DNA of 64,000 nucleotides from an uncultured Veillonella sp. (lineage in GTDB: Bacteria; Bacillota; Negativicutes; Veillonellales; Veillonellaceae): positions 26,701-90,700 of the forward strand of contig NZ_CAKQFJ010000006.1 in the NCBI RefSeq assembly GCF_934230905.1, given 5' to 3'. Made by a program: the position numbers and the translations under genes. The notes under the pieces are model-generated. The model saw only the letters and a program-made list of their open reading frames with translations, was not told where the DNA came from and did not search any database. This document shows, piece after piece, positions 54,928 to 62,837 of the stretch; position 1 is the first letter of the stretch, and the number at the start of each line of letters is the position of its first letter.

Positions 54928-55308
54928 TTAGAAATTGATAGTATTAAACACTTGTAACACAGAATTATAATATGAATTAAAGTCTGCTGTAAAGTAGCCT
55001 CCATTATATAAAGCAGTGATATACGAATATAAAGAGCTAGCATTTGTCATACCGTCTTCTCTATAATATGTTAGATAATTACCAAAATAATTGGCAAAAT
55101 CAACAAAATCGGTAAAATGTCTCCAGCTCCCATCTGATGCTGTAACACCACCTAAGTTATGATGAGTGGCTTGTAGTTGAGATGTAAACCCACCTGTTTC
55201 AATGTACCATTGAGTATATATAAATTTAGGATCTACATGTACTCCGTTTTCAGCTGCTTTTTGAGCTGATATTTTTGCCAAACTATAAAAATATTGATTA
55301 ACTTCCAC
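54928..55308 (-). CDS. Short glucosaminidase/lysozyme-like protein without signal peptide
   Basis: This 126-residue protein resembles the GH73/phage-lysin fold: I-Y-T-Q-W-Y-I-E-T-G-G-F (putative catalytic Glu near residue 37), H-H-N-L-G-G-V near 49, W-R-H-F-T-D-F near 62, and a late Y-N-G-G-Y-F. It has no signal peptide, anchor or wall-binding domain, and is about the size of a single catalytic domain. It starts at a GTG 7 bases after AGGAGG, 22 bases downstream of smpB. It could be a domesticated phage endolysin or structural-protein domain. Confidence 0.72.
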   Translation of the reverse strand: MEVNQYFYSLAKISAQKAAENGVHVDPKFIYTQWYIETGGFTSQLQATHHNLGGVTASDGSWRHFTDFVDFANYFGNYLTYYREDGMTNASSLYSYITALYNGGYFTADFNSYYNSVLQVFNTINF

Positions 55309-55330
55309 TAAACATCCTCCTATGTTTATA

Positions 55331-55801
55331 TTAGTATTTTTGTTGTTCCTTTAAACGCTTGGCAATGTCTCGTTTTGCATCGCGTTCTGCCATATCTTGG
55401 CGTTTATCGTATAACTTTTTACCGGTTACAAGACCAACCGTTACCTTCACATAGCCACGGCTAAAATGAAAATTCAATGGAATCAAGGAGAATCCCTTTT
55501 CTTTCACTTGTTGGAATAATTTCTTAATTTCCGATTTATGCATTAATAACTTACGCGTTCGTTCAGGCTCATGATTAAAGCGATTGCCCTGTTCATAAGG
55601 ACTGATATGAACACCGTAGAGAAGCATTTCGCCCTTATCAATGCGGATAAAGCTATCCTTAAGATTTAATTTACCTTGGCGAATTGATTTAATCTCTGTT
55701 CCCGTCAATGCGATGCCCGCTTCATAGGTTTCATGAATATTAAAATCATGACGTGCCTTACGGTTATCTGCAATTAATGATGGAGCATCTTTCTTTGCCA
55801 T
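55331..55801 (-). CDS. smpB: SsrA-binding protein SmpB
   Basis: This 156-residue tmRNA partner has N-R-K-A-R-H-D-F near residue 15, Y-E-A-G-I-x-L-x-G-T-E-I-K-S-I-R, and the basic C-terminal tail K-K-L-Y-D-K-R-Q-D-M-A-E-R-D. The start at 55801 follows GAGGTG. It follows rnr by about 30 bases, the conserved rnr-smpB pair, and lies about 3 kb from ssrA. Confidence 0.97.
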   Translation of the reverse strand: MAKKDAPSLIADNRKARHDFNIHETYEAGIALTGTEIKSIRQGKLNLKDSFIRIDKGEMLLYGVHISPYEQGNRFNHEPERTRKLLMHKSEIKKLFQQVKEKGFSLIPLNFHFSRGYVKVTVGLVTGKKLYDKRQDMAERDAKRDIAKRLKEQQKY

Positions 55802-55832
55802 AGTCACCTCACAATAGGTATTAATATTTTTA

Positions 55833-58172
55833 TTATCGTTTACGTTTCCTTACTTTTTTCTTAGACGCTTTATGGTCTTTGCGTCCCTTTTTATGCTTTG
55901 TAACACTAGATAAGCCAGAATATCGTTCTCTACGTTTAGAAGACTTGCTATGTCCCTTGCCTTTTCGTTTAGATTGTTTAGAGATACCAGAACGCCCAAA
56001 CGGTTTCTTTTCTCTTCCCCCTACATAATCTTCGGAATTCTTCATCATTTCTTGAATTCTCATAAGATTATCCACTTCACCAAGTACGAAATCGATTTGA
56101 CGTTTTTCTACATCAGCTTTCACCAATGTCACCGTTACCGTATCACCTAAATGATAGATTTGACCCGTGCGCTTGCCAACTAATAGGAAATGTTCTTCAT
56201 CGTAAAAATAGTAATCATCGGTCATCATATTCATATGAACAAGACCATCAATACCATTATCTAACTCTACAAACATACCAAAGGATGTGATGCTAGATAT
56301 TTTACCCTCAAAGACTTCGCCAATAAATGGAACCATATATTGGGTTTTCTTTAAATCCACTGTGTCGCGCTCAGCAGCTACAGCCACTTGTTCGCGTTCT
56401 GAAGAATGAACAGCGGCACGTTCTAAAAATTCTATTTTAGTATCGCGGTTTGCATATCCATCAGGCCATCCCATATCAGCTTTTAATAAGCGATGTACCA
56501 TGAGATCTGGATATCGTCTAATAGGCGATGTAAAGTGTGTGTAGCATTTCGACGCCAATCCAAAATGACCCGCATTATCGATGCTATATTTAGCTTGTTG
56601 CATGGAACGCAATGTCATGATCTGAGCTACTTGTTCAATATCCGTGCCCTTAACAGCATCTAAAATATGTTGGAACACGCGTGGCTCTAATTCATCAAGA
56701 TGTAATCGAATATCTTGACCTAAATAATTGAGTACCTTTTGATACATACTCATCTTTTCATCACTCGGTGTTTCATGGATACGATATACACTCGTACGGT
56801 TTGTATTCTTTAGATGAGTAGCTACCGTTTCATTAGCTATAAGCATACATTCTTCAATAAGTCGTTCTGCTAATGTCCGGTCACGACGTACAATGCGCAA
56901 TGGTGTGCCTTCTGTATCTAAAAGCACCTTATATTCAGGGAAATCAAAATCCAATGCACCACGACGACGGCGCATATCATTTAAAATTTTTGCGATGTCA
57001 GATAAATTGTGAATCATCGGCATAAGAGGTGCCAAGTCATTAGGAATGATATCTTCGGTTAATGCTTTATAAATCTCTTTATAACTACAACGTCGATTGA
57101 CATGGATAATAGATGGTTGAATCCGATAATTAACAACCTTGCCTTGTGTATCAATTTCCATCATACAGGTCATGGCATACCGATCTTCGCCAGCATTTAA
57201 ACTACAGATACCATTGGATAATACCTCTGGTAACATGGGGATAACTCTGTCTACTAGATAGACAGATGTACCGCGTTTATAGGCCTCTCTATCGATAGCT
57301 TTTTGTGACACTACATAATGGCTTACATCGGCAATATGTACACCTAATTCATAGTTACCATTATCGAGTTTACGACCACTCACTGCATCATCAAGGTCCT
57401 TTGCATCTTCGCCATCGATGGTAACCATTGGTACATCGCGTAAGTCCCAACGTTTAGGATCATCTGTAATAGTCGTATTGATATGTTGACTAGCTTTTAC
57501 AACATCCTCAGGGAAGGAAAATGGCAAGTCATAATTAGCCATAATACAGTTAATATCAAGGCCTACGTCACCTTTATAGCCCAATACTTCTGTAATGACA
57601 CCTTCTGGTTTCTTATCGCCTTCTGGCCATTTGATAATTTTTACAAGCACCTTAGCACCACTACGAGCATCTAGGGTATTATGTAAATCGACATAAATAT
57701 CGGTTCCCAACCGTTCATCATCAGGAATGACAAAACCAAAGGATTGCTGCCTGTCATAGGTGCCTACAACAGTTTCATTGGCACGTTCTAACACTTCAGT
57801 TATAACGCCTTCTCGTTTATGGCGTGAATCTCGGGATGTAATAATACGTACACGGACCTTATCATTGTGCATAGCAGTGCCCTTATTTTGTTCTGCTATA
57901 TACACATCCTCTTCATCAGGAGCAGTAATAACAAATCCAAAGGATTTTCTATATCCTTTATAAATCCCTTCAATAAACTCTGTATCATTATTATAAGCAT
58001 ATACATCTTTTCGTATAAAGCTCAATCGGCCCTCTTTTAATAGTGCTTTAGCTGCATCCATGAAAGCATCTAATTCGCGACCACCTTTTATATGGCAGTC
58101 CATTGCTGCATCATCTATATGATACGTATGGGGATAAATAGATTTATAAAACGCTAACACTTTTTCTTTCAT
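55833..58172 (-). CDS. rnr: Ribonuclease R
   Basis: This 779-residue 3'-5' exoribonuclease degrades structured RNA, including faulty mRNA released by trans-translation. It has N-terminal cold-shock domains, and the RNB catalytic core carries the acidic cluster D-G-E-D-A-K-D-L-D-D-A-V. An S1 domain (about 630-710) follows, then a very basic Lys/Arg tail of about 60 residues. The start follows AAGGAGG. Downstream is smpB. Confidence 0.97.
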   Translation of the reverse strand: MKEKVLAFYKSIYPHTYHIDDAAMDCHIKGGRELDAFMDAAKALLKEGRLSFIRKDVYAYNNDTEFIEGIYKGYRKSFGFVITAPDEEDVYIAEQNKGTAMHNDKVRVRIITSRDSRHKREGVITEVLERANETVVGTYDRQQSFGFVIPDDERLGTDIYVDLHNTLDARSGAKVLVKIIKWPEGDKKPEGVITEVLGYKGDVGLDINCIMANYDLPFSFPEDVVKASQHINTTITDDPKRWDLRDVPMVTIDGEDAKDLDDAVSGRKLDNGNYELGVHIADVSHYVVSQKAIDREAYKRGTSVYLVDRVIPMLPEVLSNGICSLNAGEDRYAMTCMMEIDTQGKVVNYRIQPSIIHVNRRCSYKEIYKALTEDIIPNDLAPLMPMIHNLSDIAKILNDMRRRRGALDFDFPEYKVLLDTEGTPLRIVRRDRTLAERLIEECMLIANETVATHLKNTNRTSVYRIHETPSDEKMSMYQKVLNYLGQDIRLHLDELEPRVFQHILDAVKGTDIEQVAQIMTLRSMQQAKYSIDNAGHFGLASKCYTHFTSPIRRYPDLMVHRLLKADMGWPDGYANRDTKIEFLERAAVHSSEREQVAVAAERDTVDLKKTQYMVPFIGEVFEGKISSITSFGMFVELDNGIDGLVHMNMMTDDYYFYDEEHFLLVGKRTGQIYHLGDTVTVTLVKADVEKRQIDFVLGEVDNLMRIQEMMKNSEDYVGGREKKPFGRSGISKQSKRKGKGHSKSSKRRERYSGLSSVTKHKKGRKDHKASKKKVRKRKR

Positions 58173-58207
58173 ATAAACACCTCCTTTATTTTAATTATAT
58201 GATGCGG

Positions 58208-58237
58208 AAAAAAAGAAAAGCCTGCTAGGCAGGCTTT
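58208..58237 (-). terminator. Rho-independent terminator after secG
   Basis: AAAGCCTGC and GCAGGCTTT arms with a short loop and TTCTTTTTTTCC on the minus strand. Confidence 0.9.
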
Positions 58238-58241
58238 CAAA

Positions 58242-58487
58242 TTAAAATTGGTTAATCATTGCACCTAGCACTAAGCTCAACACAGCAAAGATAACACCTA
58301 AAATAATTGTACAACGAGATAAGAACCCATCCAAACCGCGTTCTTTACCACCAAATGTAGAATCTGCAGCACCAGAAACAGCACCGCCCATGCCAGAACT
58401 CTTACTTGTTTGAGCAATTACAACCACAATCAATAAAATGGACACAATGATTTCTAAAACCATCAAAAAATTTGTCACAATAGTCAT
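58242..58487 (-). CDS. secG: Preprotein translocase subunit SecG
   Basis: This 81-residue protein has two hydrophobic helices (about 5-25 and 58-78) flanking the conserved Q-T-S-K-S-S-G-M-G-G-A loop. It is an auxiliary subunit of SecYEG. Its start overlaps the sigH stop by 4 bases, so it depends on the sigH transcript. Confidence 0.95.
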   Translation of the reverse strand: MTIVTNFLMVLEIIVSILLIVVVIAQTSKSSGMGGAVSGAADSTFGGKERGLDGFLSRCTIILGVIFAVLSLVLGAMINQF

Positions 58488-59152
58488 CCTTCCTGTGTAG
58501 AAACATCTAACACACGATGTTCCAAAAACTTCTCTAATTTGCGTTTAACCCTTTGTAAAGCATTATCAATAGACTTAATACTACGATCAGTACCTTTTGC
58601 CATCTCTTGATACGATTTACCATCTAAATAGCCTTCTAACACTTGCCACTCTAAATCACTTAAAATATGACCTATGTTTTTCTCTATATCATCTAGCTCT
58701 TCTTGGCTAATAATAAGGTCCTCAGGATTTGTACTTCGTGCTGATGAAAGCATTTCTAACAAGGTTCGTTCAGACTCTTCTGTGTACACAGGTTTATTTA
58801 AAGAGATATAAGAATTGAGTGGGGCGTGCTTTTGACGTGTCGCAGATTTTATGGCCGTAATAATTTGCCGTGTAATACATAATTCTGCAAAGGCCCGAAA
58901 AGAAGCTAATTTATCATGTTTAAAATCACGAGTAGCTTTATATAAACCAATCATACCTTCCTGAATGATATCATCTCGATCGGCACCTATGAGAAAATAG
59001 GTACGTGCTTTAGCACGTACAAAATTTTTATATTTATTGACTATATAGTCGATTGCAAACTCATTTTGCTCTTGTTGAGCTATGACCACAACTTGCTCAT
59101 CAGTCATTTCTTTGAAATTGTAATCGGGCTGGCGCATATGAAAATGGTTCAT
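58484..59152 (-). CDS. sigH: RNA polymerase sigma factor SigH (Spo0H-like)
   Basis: This 222-residue sigma factor matches SigH: region 2 with Y-I-V-N-K-Y-K-N-F-V-R, G-A-D-R-D-D-I-I-Q-E-G-M-I-G-L-Y-K-A and F-x-A-F-A-E-L-C-I-T-R-Q-I-I-T-A-I; region 4 with L-D-G-K-S-Y-Q-E-M-A...R-S-I-K-S-I-D-N-A-L-Q-R. In Bacillus it controls early sporulation and competence entry; a Veillonella-like host does not sporulate, so targets such as competence genes are plausible but inferred. The start at 59152 follows GGAGG. Confidence 0.94.
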   Translation of the reverse strand: MNHFHMRQPDYNFKEMTDEQVVVIAQQEQNEFAIDYIVNKYKNFVRAKARTYFLIGADRDDIIQEGMIGLYKATRDFKHDKLASFRAFAELCITRQIITAIKSATRQKHAPLNSYISLNKPVYTEESERTLLEMLSSARSTNPEDLIISQEELDDIEKNIGHILSDLEWQVLEGYLDGKSYQEMAKGTDRSIKSIDNALQRVKRKLEKFLEHRVLDVSTQEG

Positions 59153-59197
59153 AGGTCCTCCATACAATCACATATTGTAGAAACACCAATATATGTT

Positions 59198-59226
59198 ATT
59201 ATACTTGAATTATATGTGTTCTGCAA
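59198..59226 (-). promoter_or_regulatory. Candidate sigma-A promoter of sigH-secG
   Basis: -35 TTGCAG (59221-59226), 17 bp, -10 TATAAT (59198-59203). The -35 overlaps one end of a long palindrome. Confidence 0.6.
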
Positions 59227-59262
59227 TATTTATGAATTATAATATAATTCATAAATATTGCA
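59222..59262. repeat. 41-bp near-perfect AT-rich palindrome upstream of sigH
   Basis: Two 20-bp arms (TGCAATATTTATGAATTATA and its complement) meet with one central base. It lies between the Rae1-like gene and sigH. There is no U-tract after it on either strand, so it is an atypical terminator. It overlaps the sigH -35 box. Confidence 0.85.
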
Positions 59263-59280
59263 AAGATCTATCTGTTGTAC

Positions 59281-59817
59281 TTATTTAGTACCTCTACGTA
59301 TAGCTTCCAATTTTTCAGCTACATCCGGAGCTAAATGATCATATACCTCATTTCTCCTAAGTACCATTTGATCACGATGATGTTTATGTGTATATTGCAA
59401 ACGTTCCTCTTGCTTGGCTAAACGCATATCATTTTGCAGTTCTCTTGCCGGAATTCTAAGGCCACCAGAGCCTAATATTTGGTTTTGTTCAGCTCCATCA
59501 GAGGTTACAACATATACATTTGTATACTTACCTTGCCGCAAGAACACCTCTCGTTCGATAAAGGAGTCTGCTGTTTCACCATCATCTGTATATACTTCGA
59601 TAAATCCTTTAGTAATTTCTTCTATGCTCGCTATAGATTTAGTGTATTTACCATCAAAAACGAGTATAACCTCATACCCTTTAAATTTACCATAGTTTAA
59701 AAGTTGATTACGCAATTCCATACGGGCGTGTTCTAAGGATTCATTAGCCAGTTTTTTTAAACTTTGCCATGCGAAGATGACATTATATCCATCCACGATT
59801 AAAATATCCTTTAGCAT
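59281..59817 (-). CDS. NYN-domain ribonuclease, Rae1/YacP-like
   Basis: This 178-residue protein has the PIN/NYN fold: I-V-D-G-Y-N-V-I-F-A-W (about 7-17), V-I-L-V-F-D-G-K (about 49-56), D-D-G-E-T-A-D-S-F-I-E and V-V-T-S-D-G-A-E-Q. Bacillus Rae1 cuts mRNA on the ribosome. It follows rlmB by 14 bases in the conserved cysS-mrnC-rlmB-yacP order. The basic C-terminal region would contact the ribosome or RNA. Confidence 0.92.
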   Translation of the reverse strand: MLKDILIVDGYNVIFAWQSLKKLANESLEHARMELRNQLLNYGKFKGYEVILVFDGKYTKSIASIEEITKGFIEVYTDDGETADSFIEREVFLRQGKYTNVYVVTSDGAEQNQILGSGGLRIPARELQNDMRLAKQEERLQYTHKHHRDQMVLRRNEVYDHLAPDVAEKLEAIRRGTK

Positions 59818-59830
59818 ACAGCAAGCACCT

Positions 59831-60568
59831 CTAATTTACCTTCATAGTCCGCTGACGAACTGCTTCATACATGAGAATAGCAGCTGCTACAGATGCATTT
59901 AAAGAATTTAACTTACCATACATAGGAATGGTGACTAGGAAATCACAAGCTTCTTTTACAACACGGCTAATTCCCTTACCTTCATTGCCAATAACAAGAA
60001 CGGTAGGTATTGTCAAATCTGCTTCATACATGGTACGATCGCCTTCCATATGAGCACCAAGTACCCAAAAGCCTTGCTTTTGCAACTGCTTAATCGTTTG
60101 TGTAACATTGCCAACTTGGACAAGTGGAATCTGCTCCACAGCACCGGCTGAAGTCTTAGCAACAGTTGCATTAATTGGTGCGTTATGACGTTTAGGGATC
60201 AAAACCGCAGTAGCCCCCACACATTCAGCGGTTCTAATAATGGCGCCCATATTATGTGGATCTTCTACACCATCAGTTAAAATTAATAATGGATTAGTTT
60301 CTTTAGATTCTTGTAATACTTCGCCAAGCTCTTTAAACTCTACAGCATTTACAAAAGCAATAACACCTTGATGAGGTACATCCGTTTCATATCGATTCAT
60401 CTGCTTAACAGGTGTTGGTCGAACCTCTACTCCTTTAGACTTAGCAAGTCCAACAATATCGGATAAACCTGTTTTAACCTTATCGTCAGTTACTAAAATA
60501 CGTAGTATAGAACGACCTGCTTTTAATGCTTCCTTTACGGCATTTCTGCCCACAATATAATTATCCAT
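59831..60568 (-). CDS. rlmB: 23S rRNA 2'-O-ribose methyltransferase, RlmB/TrmH family
   Basis: This 245-residue SPOUT methyltransferase has an N-terminal L30e-like substrate-binding domain (about 1-75). The knotted catalytic domain has L-T-D-G-V-E-D-P-H-N-M-G-A-I-I-R-T, then V-I-G-N-E-G-K-G-I-S-R and I-P-M-Y-G-K-L-N-S-L-N-A-S-V-A. RlmB modifies G2251 in E. coli; the exact target is inferred. The start overlaps mrnC by 8 bases. Confidence 0.95.
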   Translation of the reverse strand: MDNYIVGRNAVKEALKAGRSILRILVTDDKVKTGLSDIVGLAKSKGVEVRPTPVKQMNRYETDVPHQGVIAFVNAVEFKELGEVLQESKETNPLLILTDGVEDPHNMGAIIRTAECVGATAVLIPKRHNAPINATVAKTSAGAVEQIPLVQVGNVTQTIKQLQKQGFWVLGAHMEGDRTMYEADLTIPTVLVIGNEGKGISRVVKEACDFLVTIPMYGKLNSLNASVAAAILMYEAVRQRTMKVN

Positions 60569-61046
60569 GTGAAAGTCCTTTCAATGTTATAGAATAGGCC
60601 TCTTTCATCAACTCATTAAGTCGAGCTTGCCGACCCGTTTCATATAAGAACCCCAGGACTGCTTCAAAAGCTGTACTATTTCGATATTCACGTACAGAAC
60701 TACTTTTAGGTACATTAACATTACTGTTCCGAGCTCGTCTAGCAATAATTTGCTCTTCTTCCGTAAAAAGTGAGTCCAACTGCTCCAACACTTTAGATTG
60801 TGATTTTGCGCAGATAAACTCAGTTACCAATGTGTGTAAAACTTGTACCTTTGTAATACTCATTTCTACAACACGTTGTCTAATATACATGGAATAAACA
60901 GCATCACCAATATAGGCCAACATAACAGCATCTGAAGCTAACACTTCAGATGCTGATTTAGATTTAAAAGAATGATTTTCTTTATCTAAAAGTATTAATT
61001 TTTTTATAGCTTCTTGTTTGAGAAATTGAAATTGTTTAAATTTCAC
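60561..61046 (-). CDS. mrnC: Mini-ribonuclease III
   Basis: This 161-residue protein is an RNase III catalytic domain without a dsRNA-binding domain. L-A-Y-I-G-D-A-V-Y-S-M-Y-I-R is the signature, and a second acidic motif lies in F-E-A-V-L-G-F-L-Y-E-T-G. It matures 23S rRNA in Bacillus. A GTG at 61046, 7 bases after GGTGG, gives the expected size and an 11-base overlap with cysS. The frame runs further upstream inside cysS but that part is not conserved-looking. Confidence 0.93.
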   Translation of the reverse strand: MKFKQFQFLKQEAIKKLILLDKENHSFKSKSASEVLASDAVMLAYIGDAVYSMYIRQRVVEMSITKVQVLHTLVTEFICAKSQSKVLEQLDSLFTEEEQIIARRARNSNVNVPKSSSVREYRNSTAFEAVLGFLYETGRQARLNELMKEAYSITLKGLSHG

Positions 61047-62484
61047 GTTTTTTCCACCGAGCCCCTGTAGGAGAATCTTCAATAGTAATGCCAATATCAG
61101 ATAATCGATCACGAATACAATCAGCAAGTGCCCATTGTTTTTGCTCACGGCATGCCTGACGAACAGTAAGAATAACATCCATCAATTGTTCGTATTCAGC
61201 TGCATCCGCACCCGTATTACCTTCCCAAGCCTTTTCTAATACCCCAATGACTTCTGTCATAAATTTGAAGATGCGTTTAACCTCTGCAATAGCATCTTGG
61301 CAAACAACACCCGCTCTACCTGTAACAGCTTGATAATAAATGTTAATTTCCTTAGCAAGACCAAACATGCTAGATGTAGCCAAAGCTGTATTAAAGTCAT
61401 CACTCATAGCAGCTTCAAATTCTTCTTCGTATTCTTTAGCTTTTTCTAATAAGCGGTCTGCATCATCACATGGACCAGGTTCACATTTTTCAAGATATAG
61501 TAGATTTTCAATAGCAGTACTTAAACGTTCCAATGATTTATTGGCTTCTTCTAATCGTTCATCAGAAAAATCTAATGGGCTACGATAATGAGTGCTCAAC
61601 AAGAAATAACGCAAAGCATCTGGGCTATATTGTTCTAAAATATCTTTCACTAAGAAGAAATTATTCAAAGATTTAGACATTTTTTCAGAATTAATTGTAA
61701 TAAATCCATTGTGCAACCAATATTTTACAGATGGATGATGTCCGGAACACCCTTCAGATTGGGCAATTTCATTTTCATGATGAGGGAAAATCAAATCACT
61801 ACCACCACCATGGAAATCAAATTCTTCGCCTAAATACTTTTGGCTCATAGCGGAACATTCAATATGCCAACCAGGACGGCCATTGCCCCAAGGACTTTCC
61901 CAGAATGGTTCACCTGGTTTTGCACCTTTCCAAAGTGCAAAATCCATAGGATTTTTTTTACGACCATCTACTTCGATACGAGCGCCTGCTTCCATATCAT
62001 CTAGAGTACGCCCAGATAATTCACCATAGTGATCAAATTTTTCTACACTAAAATATACATCACCATCTAATTCATATGCAAAGCCCCTATCAATAAGAGT
62101 AGAAATCATATTGATAATATCAGGAATATGTGTAGATACGCGAGGATATACATCAGCACGCTCTACGCCAAGTGCATCCATAACTTCAAAATAGCTATCA
62201 ATATAACGATTAGCAATTACATGCCATGCTACACCTTCGCCATTAGATGTATTTATAATTTTATCATCTACATCAGTAAAATTTTGTACATATGTTACTT
62301 TATAGCCTACATGCTTCATGTAGCGACGGATTACGTCCCAAGTTACAAAAGGACGAGCATTACCAATATGAGGGTGATTATAAGGTGTTACGCCACATAC
62401 ATACATTTTTGCTTCACCTGGTGTTACAGGAGCAAAGACCTCTTTTTGACGAGTCATTGTATTATAAATTGTAATTTCTCTCAT
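61036..62484 (-). CDS. cysS: Cysteine--tRNA ligase
   Basis: This 482-residue class I synthetase has the zinc Cys in M-Y-V-C-G-V-T-P-Y, HIGH-type P-H-I-G-N-A-R, W-H-I-E-C-S-A-M and K-M-S-K-S-L-N-N-F. The start at 62484 lies about 11 bases after GGAGG; an earlier ATG overlaps that site. It heads cysS-mrnC-rlmB-yacP and is preceded by a cysteine T-box. Confidence 0.97.
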   Translation of the reverse strand: MREITIYNTMTRQKEVFAPVTPGEAKMYVCGVTPYNHPHIGNARPFVTWDVIRRYMKHVGYKVTYVQNFTDVDDKIINTSNGEGVAWHVIANRYIDSYFEVMDALGVERADVYPRVSTHIPDIINMISTLIDRGFAYELDGDVYFSVEKFDHYGELSGRTLDDMEAGARIEVDGRKKNPMDFALWKGAKPGEPFWESPWGNGRPGWHIECSAMSQKYLGEEFDFHGGGSDLIFPHHENEIAQSEGCSGHHPSVKYWLHNGFITINSEKMSKSLNNFFLVKDILEQYSPDALRYFLLSTHYRSPLDFSDERLEEANKSLERLSTAIENLLYLEKCEPGPCDDADRLLEKAKEYEEEFEAAMSDDFNTALATSSMFGLAKEINIYYQAVTGRAGVVCQDAIAEVKRIFKFMTEVIGVLEKAWEGNTGADAAEYEQLMDVILTVRQACREQKQWALADCIRDRLSDIGITIEDSPTGARWKKREI

Positions 62485-62512
62485 CGATACTGATGCCTCC
62501 ATTTTCGTAAAA

Positions 62513-62750
62513 TAAAAAAGCCCATCATCTCATACAGAGACGATGGGCCGCGGTTCCACTCTGTTAGGCACCACATTGGGTACCCACTCATCGCATAACG
62601 GCGCGCCACCGGACAACCTTACCTATAATCAGATTGTCAGCTCGTGAATGCATTTCGTCTACCTATTCTTGAACCCTCCCACCATCGGTTCTCGCTAAAA
62701 AGTTAGTTGTAGAGTACTTCTTTCAGTCTTTGCTGTTAATGTAAAATCTA
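62513..62750 (-). promoter_or_regulatory. T-box leader controlling cysS (cysteine specifier)
   Basis: The T-box core AGAGTGGAACCGCGG (about 62548-62562, minus strand) precedes terminator arms GCCCATCGTCTC/GAGATGATGGGC and a T-run at 62513-62519. Stem I includes GACGAAATGCATTCACG, giving UGC (Cys) as the likely specifier. Specifier and downstream gene agree. Confidence 0.93.
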
Positions 62751-62767
62751 TATTAAGATATAAAATT

Positions 62768-62796
62768 ATTTTACCAATAATGCTATATAATGTCAA
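62768..62796 (-). promoter_or_regulatory. Sigma-A promoter of the cysS operon
   Basis: -35 TTGACA (62791-62796), 17 bp, -10 TAAAAT (62768-62773), just upstream of the T-box. Confidence 0.8.
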
Positions 62797-62837
62797 TAAT
62801 TATAAGCGGTTAAACAGTTTATCTGTACATATCAAAA

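Noticed and set aside
54928..55308. Prophage remnant around the glucosaminidase-like gene
   Set aside because: No integrase, structural, holin or attachment sequence is seen nearby; all flanking genes are housekeeping.
61047..61178. Long N-terminal extension of the Mini-III frame
   Set aside because: It lies entirely inside the 3' end of cysS and would make the protein far longer than known Mini-III; the GTG at 61046 has the better context.
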